This document shows, one piece after another, positions 1 to 7,417 of a stretch of 15,463 bases of DNA. The notes under the pieces were generated by a model that ran no database searches, was not told where the DNA came from, and saw only the letters and a list, made by a program, of their open reading frames with translations. Origin of the DNA: Anaerolineaceae bacterium (GTDB lineage Bacteria; Chloroflexota; Anaerolineae; Anaerolineales; Anaerolineaceae). Location of the stretch: assembly GCA_011620505.1 (NCBI GenBank), contig WOZA01000085.1, positions 1 to 15,463 on the forward strand. Direction: 5' to 3'. The position numbers and the translations under genes were made by a program. Within the stretch, counting starts at the first letter, position 1. The number at the start of each line of letters is the position of its first letter.

Positions 1-241
1 ACCCACCACCCCGAAACCTCTAGTAATCAGTGGGCTTGATCAGGGGAAGTTGACAAGTGGTCGTCATGGGTGCGCAAGCAGCTTAGATTTTACCGGCAAG
101 GTGTTGGATAGAGGTTGATATGTTCCGGCGACGGCTTCGCGGTCAAATGCATCATCGGCGATTGACTCTCATAACACAACAACGAGAGACAGAACACCCG
201 AAACGCTGAAGTGAATGGTATTGATAGCCAAGACCAGTCCG
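1..241. other. Left-edge region with no supportable gene
   Basis: I see no convincing coding sequence here. A 38-codon plus-strand frame is open from the window edge to a stop at 116-118, and short minus-strand frames of about 30 to 50 codons exist, but none has a ribosome binding site or a family signature I recognise. The region lies directly downstream of the flavin reductase stop. I did not find a clear GC-rich hairpin followed by a T-run for that gene. It could include the tail of a gene continuing beyond the window. Confidence 0.4.
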
Positions 242-730
242 TTACATCGAAAGACGATGGAACTGTCCTCCAAAAAAAGTCAGCGGCATCGCGACCCTAT
301 CGCCGGAATAGAACGTTAATCCTTTGCCAATCAAGATAAAGTGATCTGCCGCTGGGTGTAAATCGACCAACTCGAGTTCAATGCTGCCAATACAGCCTTC
401 GATAACAGGAAGCCCAAATATTCCAGTTCGATATGTAATATCTGAGAATTTGTCCGCCTTTTTGGAAGCGAAGGTCATTGCGATAGTCTCTTGCTCCTGG
501 CAAAGCATATTCACACAGAACCGTTTGGTTTCAATCACGCATTTTAGAGTTTCTGACTTTTTGTCCGCGCAAACCAAGAGCAGTGGAGGCTCCAGGGAAA
601 CGGAGGAAAAGGCATTGGCGGTGAAACCAACAGGCTTACCGTCTGTGTCTACAGTGGTGACAACGTTAACGCCCGTCACGTACATGCCCATGAGATTTCG
701 CCATTGTTGCTCATTAATCGTCATTGACAT
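242..730 (-). CDS. Short-chain flavin reductase (NtaB/HpaC/RutF-like)
   Basis: A 162-residue protein of the flavin reductase-like domain family, the reductase partner of two-component flavin monooxygenases. Such enzymes reduce free FMN or FAD with NAD(P)H and hand the reduced flavin to a separate oxygenase. The family signature is visible near the N-terminus (TGVNVVTT, then GFTANAFSSVSLEPPLLL), and the C-terminal PLTFFGGQFHRL matches the usual end of the fold. Length is normal and no signal peptide is present, so it is cytosolic. The start at 730 has GAGG four to five bases upstream; a second ATG six bases downstream (724) is possible. It is separated from the DUF1329 gene by 106 bases containing a hairpin and two palindromes, so it probably has its own promoter. 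The luciferase-like and acyl-CoA-dehydrogenase-like flavoproteins in the same window are its obvious client candidates. That pairing is inference, as is the choice of FMN or FAD. Confidence 0.9.
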   Translation of the reverse strand: MSMTINEQQWRNLMGMYVTGVNVVTTVDTDGKPVGFTANAFSSVSLEPPLLLVCADKKSETLKCVIETKRFCVNMLCQEQETIAMTFASKKADKFSDITYRTGIFGLPVIEGCIGSIELELVDLHPAADHFILIGKGLTFYSGDRVAMPLTFFGGQFHRLSM

Positions 731-748
731 TTAACCTCATCTTTGATT

Positions 749-766
749 ATGCATGAGATCATGCAT
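749..766. promoter_or_regulatory. Perfect inverted repeat upstream of the flavin reductase
   Basis: ATGCATGA and TCATGCAT form an exact 8-base inverted repeat around a 2-base centre, 19 bases before the flavin reductase start. This size and placement suit a dimeric repressor operator. With the adjacent palindrome at 771-780, it makes up most of the short promoter region. No regulator gene is in the window, so the binding protein is unknown. The half-site GCATG also appears in the Block A promoter region (GCATG-N3-CATGC at 14871-14883, versus N4 here). Confidence 0.45.
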
Positions 767-770
767 CATG

Positions 771-780
771 TTTGATCAAA
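771..780. promoter_or_regulatory. TTTGATCAAA palindrome
   Basis: A perfect 10-base palindrome five bases from the inverted repeat at 749-766, in the upstream region of the flavin reductase. It may be a second operator or part of one composite site. A palindrome of this length can occur by chance, so the call is weak on its own; the pairing with the neighbouring repeat is what makes it notable. Confidence 0.3.
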
Positions 781-821
781 CCCGACAAGACGGACGGACG
801 CTATATATCATCATCTCAACA

Positions 822-856
822 AACCGGTAGCAGCCCCTAGCGGGGCTGGACCGGTT
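822..856 (-). terminator. Hairpin overlapping the DUF1329 stop codon, probable terminator
   Basis: CAGCCCC (831-837) pairs with GGGGCTG (842-848), and AACCGG (822-827) pairs with CCGGTT (851-856), with a small internal bulge. This GC-rich stem spans the stop codon (839-837). In the direction of transcription it is followed by TTGTTGAG, a weak U-tract, so it could be an intrinsic terminator or a 3'-protective hairpin. It sits between the envelope operon and the flavin reductase and supports separate transcription of the latter. Confidence 0.6.
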
Positions 857-2150
857 CGCCTTTGCGTAAGACCTCAACATTGATGTCGTCACCATTGATC
901 CCCGGCGTGTTCATCATTTTGTTCACGGGCTTTCCGGTCACATAGTTGGTGGCATGCATGCGCTTGTAGTCCGCGACAACACCGAGCGCCGGAAATGCCA
1001 GTGACACACCGGCGTCTGGATCGGAGTAGACCATTACCGGATGCATGCTGCCCTTCCAGTAGTCTCCTTTCTTGTCATAAATTTCGCCCATGGGAATCGT
1101 ATGGGTCGCCGCATCCATGTAGATAATTCGCCGTCCATACGGGTGATAAGAAGGCGGCGTGCCTTCAATGACATAGGTTTCCCTGGGCTGCCAAACAACA
1201 AAGTCTGGATTGGGATGCCAATACGGCGCGACCGATAAATCCATTGCGGGATACTGGGTCTTTTCTGCACCCGCTTCAGGCACCCAAGTCCATAGAGACA
1301 TATCTGGGTGAATCGGAAGCAGGATTTTCTTTGTTTCGAGAAGCTTCCATGATTTGTAGTTGGATGGTTTCGTCTGGAAACCAATATCGTCTTCCTGAAG
1401 CAAGTCGGTCCCGGGAATCGGTTCACTCCAGCTATTACCACTAATCCGGCGGATACGTCGAAAACTGCGAATATAGGCCCACGCTTCGTCCGGGCGTTCG
1501 TCCACATATTCGTTAACAAAGGTTCCTACTCCACGTACATCATCGGGGTAAGTCGCAAATAAAAGCTTTCTATTGAGTAGCTTGTTATTTCCGAGGATGG
1601 GCTCTTCACTCCAGGCACGCCCCCACATTTTGTAGTACTGCAGTGCCCAGATTTGCTGTCTTTCAATTCCGGATTTGCCGTCGATAAAAACGAATGCAAA
1701 TTTTTCCAAATTGAGGAAGTCAAAGCTCGAAGCGTCGCCGCCGACATAAAAGTTCCACATCAACTTAGACGCTGCGTCCGGCGCGGTGAAATCGATCTTT
1801 GGGAAAGGCATACCCGCCGTCCAACCGATCATATGGCCGTTTTTATTGAGAGATACTGTATTGATGTTGTCGTACTTCTTCGCTAACTCCCAAGTGCGGG
1901 ACACCTTAGGCATGGGGGTGCTTGCGGCAAGTTTGATTCTCAGATTCTGATTCTCGATCAACCACTGTGTTTTCTCCGGAATCATATCCTTGATTGGAAC
2001 ACCCTCGAAGGTGGCGTCAGTTAACGATGCTAAATTGCTTTTATCAATTATGACGCCAGGATTTAACTCTTGCGCAACGAGCACAAGTGGAAAAATGAGG
2101 AGCGCTAAAATAAGAGCATGAAATATTCTCAGTACTTTCAGATAAGACAT
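837..2150 (-). CDS. DUF1329 family periplasmic protein
   Basis: A 437-residue exported protein of the DUF1329 family, annotated in many genomes as an outer membrane lipoprotein-sorting-like protein because its fold resembles LolA. Function is not established; the LolA-like fold suggests carrying a lipid or hydrophobic ligand through the periplasm. Residues 1-27 form a signal peptide with a long hydrophobic stretch and probable cleavage near VLVAQ-ELNPG. I chose the ATG at 2150 because AGGAG lies seven bases upstream. An in-frame ATG at 2192 has no ribosome binding site and would push the signal sequence 14 residues inward. It starts 56 bases after the DUF1302 stop and completes the usual DUF1302-DUF1329 pairing next to an RND transporter, which suggests all three serve one trans-envelope route. 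The family call is confident; the ligand is unknown. Confidence 0.9.
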   Translation of the reverse strand: MSYLKVLRIFHALILALLIFPLVLVAQELNPGVIIDKSNLASLTDATFEGVPIKDMIPEKTQWLIENQNLRIKLAASTPMPKVSRTWELAKKYDNINTVSLNKNGHMIGWTAGMPFPKIDFTAPDAASKLMWNFYVGGDASSFDFLNLEKFAFVFIDGKSGIERQQIWALQYYKMWGRAWSEEPILGNNKLLNRKLLFATYPDDVRGVGTFVNEYVDERPDEAWAYIRSFRRIRRISGNSWSEPIPGTDLLQEDDIGFQTKPSNYKSWKLLETKKILLPIHPDMSLWTWVPEAGAEKTQYPAMDLSVAPYWHPNPDFVVWQPRETYVIEGTPPSYHPYGRRIIYMDAATHTIPMGEIYDKKGDYWKGSMHPVMVYSDPDAGVSLAFPALGVVADYKRMHATNYVTGKPVNKMMNTPGINGDDINVEVLRKGEPVQPR

Positions 2151-2205
2151 AGTTTTGCTCCTGGATAAGTTGGCTGATGACAAGTCGCACATGTTGATAT
2201 ATTAC

Positions 2206-3810
2206 TCAATACTGGTAAGTGGCACGGACATAGAGCTGATCAGAGTCTTGCAGAGTGCCGAATTGGTGGGTGTCATCTAGCTCAACGCCGTTCGGATAGA
2301 ACAGGTCTGCTTCAACTTTGATTCGCCAGTTATCACCGTAAGCAAACGTGACGCTGGGAAGCAGGAAATGCCCGCCGTAGGTAATGTCATAACCGCCAGC
2401 AAGCCCGACATTAATCCGGTCTAAGTTGTAGTTGAGAAACAATCCTGCAGTGATGAGAGTGGAATGCTCCTTTTTGGTTGCTGCATACGCAGGGAGATCC
2501 ACAATGTCATCGGATTCGTTGAAATCCGTAATCCAGGTATCAAAAAGCTGAATGGACCAGAGTGATGGCCGATTGGTGAAGAGGTACTTTTGCAAATCGA
2601 CCGTGGATTCGCCACGAATCATGGTTCGAAGGGTGTCTTTTTCGATCACCCCATTGTATCCACCGAGCAGATACAGGTCTCTCGGCTGAAAGCTATTGAT
2701 ACTCAGATCCAACACATTCAGCAGCGGGCTTGACCCAGAGTTGTATGGCTTATCCGGCGTGTAGGCGATTTCAGTTGCCCAAACCAGATCACCAAACGTG
2801 AGATAGCCATTTGCTGCAATGCCAAAAGTGTCAACGATCGGAAAGATTGCTTCGGCAACAGGGGATTCTGGCCGCTGCTTATAGGGTGCAAACACACTAT
2901 TAATGACTGGGTCGGTTTGAAACTGATGCAGCCACATCAATTGATAATTTACGCTCCCTAACATGCTACTCCAACGCAAGGCGCCAGTTAGGTCATCTTT
3001 ATCGCCTTCCGGATGGTCGAGATTATAGGGGGCTCCAATCGTCTCAGATCCGAATACATCAAATGTTTTCAATCCGTTCGGCGCCCAGCGGCCACCATTT
3101 AAACCGATACGAGTGCCGATATTGTCTTCGTCGTCAAGTCCCGGACGAAGAACCACCTGCACCGTGCCATCGAATGAAGGTAAATAGGTTTCCGAATTAA
3201 ACAAAATGAGTGGTTGATAAAGTTCTTCCGGTTCTTCGAGGAACGTTCGCCATCTCATATCCATCCCGTGGAAGACGTCTAGTGCCTGAAAGAAATCAGT
3301 TTCACCAAAAGTAACAATTTGTTTGCCGATTCTCAGCTTTGTGTTTTTGAGTGCCTGAATATCAAAATAGGCCTCTCTAATCTCGGCATCTTCGTTATAG
3401 AGTTCACCAAGATCGCCTTCCCTCGGAGACCCTAAACCAAACTCTGAAATGATGGTGGAGAGCATCGCCTTGTTGCCTGCGCCGCCCTCCTCCAAACGGC
3501 TGAGGTAGTCCGTCATCATCTCGCGAGAGGCTCGGCCCACGACCGTGAAATTGACGTCCATTAGTTTTCCGGTCACATCCGCCCTAACACTCGTTCGCGC
3601 CATTGATACTTCGTACTTGTCATCTTTAGTGTCTGTAGGACTGATTCTTGGATCAGCCAGATTCATAGAAACACCTTCGCGGATGTAACCACTGACACTT
3701 AGATCCTCTACGATCGCTGACTGCGTATTCTGTGCAAAAAAAGCACACAGTACAGCTGGAAGGAATAAAACTATGCGGCTCTTAGCCATTGAGTTTTTCC
3801 GATACTTCAT
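2206..3810 (-). CDS. DUF1302 family outer-membrane beta-barrel protein
   Basis: A 534-residue protein of the DUF1302 family, predicted outer-membrane barrels often found beside DUF1329 and RND transporters in bacteria that handle hydrophobic compounds. The N-terminus is a signal peptide (hydrophobic core about residues 12-25, cleavage probably after TQSA). The family hallmark GKQIVTFGETDFFQALDVF lies near residues 160-180, followed by the D-x-RW stretch. The protein ends in the aromatic ATYQY, as expected for a BAM-assembled barrel. Alternating polar/apolar segments with many Tyr, Trp and Asn residues run through the second half. The start at 3810 has AAAGGAG eight bases upstream. It lies 49 bases downstream of the RND gene and 56 bases before the DUF1329 start, consistent with one operon. 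A role in passing a hydrophobic substrate across the outer membrane is inference from context. Confidence 0.92.
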   Translation of the reverse strand: MKYRKNSMAKSRIVLFLPAVLCAFFAQNTQSAIVEDLSVSGYIREGVSMNLADPRISPTDTKDDKYEVSMARTSVRADVTGKLMDVNFTVVGRASREMMTDYLSRLEEGGAGNKAMLSTIISEFGLGSPREGDLGELYNEDAEIREAYFDIQALKNTKLRIGKQIVTFGETDFFQALDVFHGMDMRWRTFLEEPEELYQPLILFNSETYLPSFDGTVQVVLRPGLDDEDNIGTRIGLNGGRWAPNGLKTFDVFGSETIGAPYNLDHPEGDKDDLTGALRWSSMLGSVNYQLMWLHQFQTDPVINSVFAPYKQRPESPVAEAIFPIVDTFGIAANGYLTFGDLVWATEIAYTPDKPYNSGSSPLLNVLDLSINSFQPRDLYLLGGYNGVIEKDTLRTMIRGESTVDLQKYLFTNRPSLWSIQLFDTWITDFNESDDIVDLPAYAATKKEHSTLITAGLFLNYNLDRINVGLAGGYDITYGGHFLLPSVTFAYGDNWRIKVEADLFYPNGVELDDTHQFGTLQDSDQLYVRATYQY

Positions 3811-3859
3811 CCTGAGTTCTCCTTTACTGATGGTGGGCGCCGTGAAACCAAAAAGAAGT

Positions 3860-6217
3860 CTACGTTATTGCCTGATCACTAAGCTGTGATTCAATAACGA
3901 GGGTGTGTTCTGACCCGAAGATGAATTTTGGCCGGAAGATATAAATCATGGCCGGGATGATAAGCAGCGCTGACAAAGCCGAGACAAGCAACCACAAAGC
4001 GATCAGTTGTGCCATTTCGGCCTGGAACCGAAGAGAGGAGAACTGCCACAACGAAACGCTCACAATCAGAACCAAAGCTGTAATCAATACGCCCTGACCA
4101 GAAGACATCAGTCCTAAGGTAACGGACTCAGAAAGGCTTTTCCCAGACTCCCATTCTTCTTTGATTCGATCGGTGATGTAGATCGCATAGTCGACACCGA
4201 GTCCAATCCCGATAGCTGCAACCGGAACGGTGTTAACCGTCATTCCGATATCTTGTAAAACCATAAACCCGAATGTCACCGTATTCGATAAGGCAACGGG
4301 AACCAGAAAGAAAAGTCCGGCGTGGGCTGAGCGATAGACCACGGTGCTAAGCACCATCAGAATTAACAAGGCCACACCGATTGATTCAATCTGATCTTCC
4401 AGAATTACTTCGTTGACTGCAGCCAACATTCCAATCACGCCGCCACCGACTTCCAAAGACGCCGTATCGGGTGTGTTAGTCGCAGCAAAGTCTCCAAAGC
4501 GTTTCAGTGCGGTGCGGATAACATCGCTTTGACGACTGTTCATAAAGAATGAAACGGCGCTGGACTGAAACATTGGATCGATCACGCTTTCGAGCTGACC
4601 GGCCTGTGAGTTTGCTCGCAACTGATACATCAATTCTCCGTTTACGAATCGATCGCCAGACAGCTCCTCAAAATGAGGATTATCGTCATGTAGCAGACGG
4701 TTAACCGAAACCATCATGTCAGCTACTGAAAAGCTACGAGTTATCTCGTTTTGCATTTCCATGTGTTTCTGCAACGCCAATATGCTTTGCAGCACTTCCG
4801 GGTCTTTTTGGGCATCGGGCCCATCTCCTCGCACCACAACCATCAGCGTGTCTGTCCCGCCAAACTTGGTATTGATTGCTGCAAGATCCCGGTTAAATTG
4901 CGAATTCTCGTGGAATATAGGCGAGCCTTCCGTTGAGTCTCCGATCTGCAAACCGACAGCAAAGTATGACGAGACTGCAAACAGGGCCAATGCCAAACCT
5001 ATAACTACGAACCTAGCTGGAGAAACAGCCAGATCTGCGAATAACTTAAGCGCGCTGGAGATCTGAACGCTAACCCAGTTCTTTTTTGGGGTCACGGAAC
5101 GATAGTAAGATAAGAACACCGGCGTTAGTACGCTTCCAGTGATGGCGATTGTGCTGACCCAAACAACTGCGATAAACGCCAGTTTTTGCAAAAACGGTAT
5201 ACTGCTTAAACTCACGGCTGCAACGCACATTCCGTCAGTCGCAATACCCAACATGCCCGGACGGAATAGCTCCGATAAAGTCGTGAATGCTGCCTCACTC
5301 GGCTTCGTTCCTTCCTTAGCAACTTCTTCATCAAAACGAAGAAGCATCTGCAACGAGTGGGATACCCCACGCGCAAACAGCAAAATCACCACCGGCATGA
5401 GCAATGGGTCGAAGTTAATTCCGAATGCGGCACAAACACCAAAAGCCCAAATGCTGCTTAACAAACCGCTCAGCAGAGGGAAAAATACTGCTCGAAACGT
5501 TCCGAGCGAGATATATAACAAAAAGGCAACGAGTCCGATCACGCTAAATATAATAAGCACCGTTTCCATCAGAAAGGAAACGACGTATCCGTATATGATG
5601 GGCTCACCAACCATTCGAAAAGTCAGCCCATCACTCTCAATCTCCGCTTTGACGGTTGAAAGCTCATCGAACAGCAGGCCGTAGTCGTCAAAGTTATCGT
5701 AGAGGTCCGCAGTGATCAGGGCGGACTCTAGATCTCGAGAAACATACCGGCCATATACCAAAGGCGTTTCAATCACCTGCTCCTTCAGCCTTATTATCTC
5801 TGCTTCATTTTTCGGGATATCGGGCCACATCAATGGCTCTGAACGAATACCTTCTGCAGAGGCGGTAATATGGGTCATCTTGCTGGTGGCCAGCGATGTG
5901 ATCGTCATTGGATCAACGCCGTGAATTAGCTCCAATGCCGTAGTAACCCGATGAACCTTTTCCAAAACCTCCATGTTGAAAATATCTTTTCCTGGCGCTA
6001 CTTCAATTGCCAGGGCTATTTTCTTTGCCCCACCGAATGACGACGCGAATTCTTTCTGTAATTCGGTATAGGGATGCCCTTTAGGCAAAAAATCGGTTTG
6101 GATCGTCGTAATGTTCAATTGCGAGACCATGTAGAGGCATAGGCCCGTTACCAGCACTACGATAATCGTGAGAATGCGTCGGTACTTGATTGCCAGACGC
6201 GCGATATGATGTTCCAT
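3860..6217 (-). CDS. RND superfamily transporter, MMPL/HAE3-like
   Basis: A 785-residue inner-membrane transporter of the RND superfamily, MMPL branch, expected to move hydrophobic molecules using the proton gradient. TM1 is near residues 14-33. A large periplasmic loop follows, then a cluster of hydrophobic segments at about 210-400, a second loop (roughly 425-610) and a second cluster ending near 765. The second half has GIGLGVDYAIYITDR with the Asp-Tyr pair at 676-677, typical of the MMPL proton-relay helix. The matching first-half helix reads FARGVSHSLQ (282-290), with Ser-His in place of Asp-Tyr, so the two halves are not equivalent. The ATG at 6217 has AGGA five to six bases upstream and lies seven bases after the YCF48-like stop. 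Starting at 6265 instead would overlap that gene and add a non-hydrophobic extension. Substrate and direction of transport are not visible from sequence. Confidence 0.92.
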   Translation of the reverse strand: MEHHIARLAIKYRRILTIIVVLVTGLCLYMVSQLNITTIQTDFLPKGHPYTELQKEFASSFGGAKKIALAIEVAPGKDIFNMEVLEKVHRVTTALELIHGVDPMTITSLATSKMTHITASAEGIRSEPLMWPDIPKNEAEIIRLKEQVIETPLVYGRYVSRDLESALITADLYDNFDDYGLLFDELSTVKAEIESDGLTFRMVGEPIIYGYVVSFLMETVLIIFSVIGLVAFLLYISLGTFRAVFFPLLSGLLSSIWAFGVCAAFGINFDPLLMPVVILLFARGVSHSLQMLLRFDEEVAKEGTKPSEAAFTTLSELFRPGMLGIATDGMCVAAVSLSSIPFLQKLAFIAVVWVSTIAITGSVLTPVFLSYYRSVTPKKNWVSVQISSALKLFADLAVSPARFVVIGLALALFAVSSYFAVGLQIGDSTEGSPIFHENSQFNRDLAAINTKFGGTDTLMVVVRGDGPDAQKDPEVLQSILALQKHMEMQNEITRSFSVADMMVSVNRLLHDDNPHFEELSGDRFVNGELMYQLRANSQAGQLESVIDPMFQSSAVSFFMNSRQSDVIRTALKRFGDFAATNTPDTASLEVGGGVIGMLAAVNEVILEDQIESIGVALLILMVLSTVVYRSAHAGLFFLVPVALSNTVTFGFMVLQDIGMTVNTVPVAAIGIGLGVDYAIYITDRIKEEWESGKSLSESVTLGLMSSGQGVLITALVLIVSVSLWQFSSLRFQAEMAQLIALWLLVSALSALLIIPAMIYIFRPKFIFGSEHTLVIESQLSDQAIT

Positions 6218-6224
6218 ATTGTTC

Positions 6225-7361
6225 CTACCGTACGGCCTGTGCCTGAAAGGGCGAGTACCGGCCATTGCGGCTCACACCGCTGGTTTCGCCAGCTACATAA
6301 AACGCGCCATCGTGAGCCGCAATGCCCGTATGCCAAGTCAGTTCCCCATCAGCCAGGCGCTCAGTAGTCCAGGCAACGGGTTGGCTAGTTGGAGCTTGGC
6401 AAATAACCCCCTTATTACCGACCACCACCCAGTTGTCGTGGGTTGCATCCCACTCAACGTCCAACAGATGCTCCTGAGTGATGGAAGGTAATTTCTGCCA
6501 ACTGGCACCGGCATCGTCGGATATCAGGACCGTACCTAGCTGGCCTACGATCACTCCCTTCCCCGCAGGAGTAAACGCTACATCCAACAAGGTCAGATCG
6601 GTCGTTTTTTCGTAAGCAGACCAAGTCTTGCCGCCATCGGTGGTTCGCAGGATCGTGCCGAACTCCCCAACGACTACACCGGTTGATGAGTTGATGAAAT
6701 CCACGCCGTTGAGAGTCACATCTTCAACCGGCCTTAAGCGCTGCCATGTAGAGCCGTAATCAGGGCTGTAGAAGATCCCCCCCATATCTCCTACCGCCCA
6801 TGCATGCCCTTCGCCTTTCACAGCGAGACCAATCAGCTTGGTCTGTTCGCCAACAGACACTGGATGGAACTCCCATTTATCTTGCTGGTTGAGTCCAGTT
6901 GCCACCATGCCGCCATTACCGACCGCAAGAACGTGCTTCATATCCCAGGCTTTAATGCTTTGAAATCTCACATCCAGGCCTGTTGAATGAAGAATCCACT
7001 TCGCACCCTGGTCTACTGAACTCAAAATCTGGCCATTCGGTCCGGAGAGAAAGAGCTCGCCGCCGGGCGCCACCGTAATATCCAAGAACTTATCGCGTGG
7101 TGTCAGCAACTTGGGATTCACCTCGTTTTGCACCGGCGGCATCTTCAAGGTAAGAGAAATAACGGCAATGCTGAGAAGGACCGCCCACGGGATGATTGCA
7201 CTGAAAATCCGCATCGTCTTACGCAGCAACGATGGTGTATCACTATCCCCCTGGATCTCCGGTTGAGGGTGAACCTTAGTTGCCCCTTGAGCAATCCTCA
7301 TGGCGTGCATATAAGCACGATCGCTGACGGGTTGGGATGATGATGTGTAACGATGGTTCAT
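6225..7361 (-). CDS. Membrane-anchored YCF48/BNR-repeat beta-propeller protein
   Basis: A 378-residue protein with a cytoplasmic N-terminal tail of about 50 residues, one transmembrane helix (about 52-72) and a periplasmic domain of YCF48/BNR-type repeats. Repeat signatures include SPDYGSTWQRL, TTDGGKTWSAY and SDDAGASWQKL, each preceded by a G(T/G)I-type blade strand such as GEFGTILR and GQLGTVLI. Plant and cyanobacterial YCF48 is a photosystem II assembly factor, but proteobacterial homologues have no link to photosynthesis and often sit beside RND transporters, as here. The gene ends seven bases before the transporter start, so the two are probably co-translated and may form a complex. The propeller could be a substrate-binding or partner protein on the periplasmic side, which is inference. 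GAGG three bases from the ATG is a close but usable ribosome binding site. Confidence 0.85.
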   Translation of the reverse strand: MNHRYTSSSQPVSDRAYMHAMRIAQGATKVHPQPEIQGDSDTPSLLRKTMRIFSAIIPWAVLLSIAVISLTLKMPPVQNEVNPKLLTPRDKFLDITVAPGGELFLSGPNGQILSSVDQGAKWILHSTGLDVRFQSIKAWDMKHVLAVGNGGMVATGLNQQDKWEFHPVSVGEQTKLIGLAVKGEGHAWAVGDMGGIFYSPDYGSTWQRLRPVEDVTLNGVDFINSSTGVVVGEFGTILRTTDGGKTWSAYEKTTDLTLLDVAFTPAGKGVIVGQLGTVLISDDAGASWQKLPSITQEHLLDVEWDATHDNWVVVGNKGVICQAPTSQPVAWTTERLADGELTWHTGIAAHDGAFYVAGETSGVSRNGRYSPFQAQAVR

Positions 7362-7417
7362 TGTCCTCTACCTGGTGTAATCATTTTATAAGGGGGATAA
7401 TCAGTAAATATGTTTAT

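Noticed and set aside
1..118. Plus-strand frame open from the window edge, possibly the tail of a gene.
   Set aside because: Only 38 codons, no recognisable C-terminal motif, and open frames of this length are common by chance.
5139..5684. A 181-codon plus-strand open frame inside the RND transporter gene.
   Set aside because: It is entirely antisense to a well-supported transporter and its translation shows no recognisable domain.
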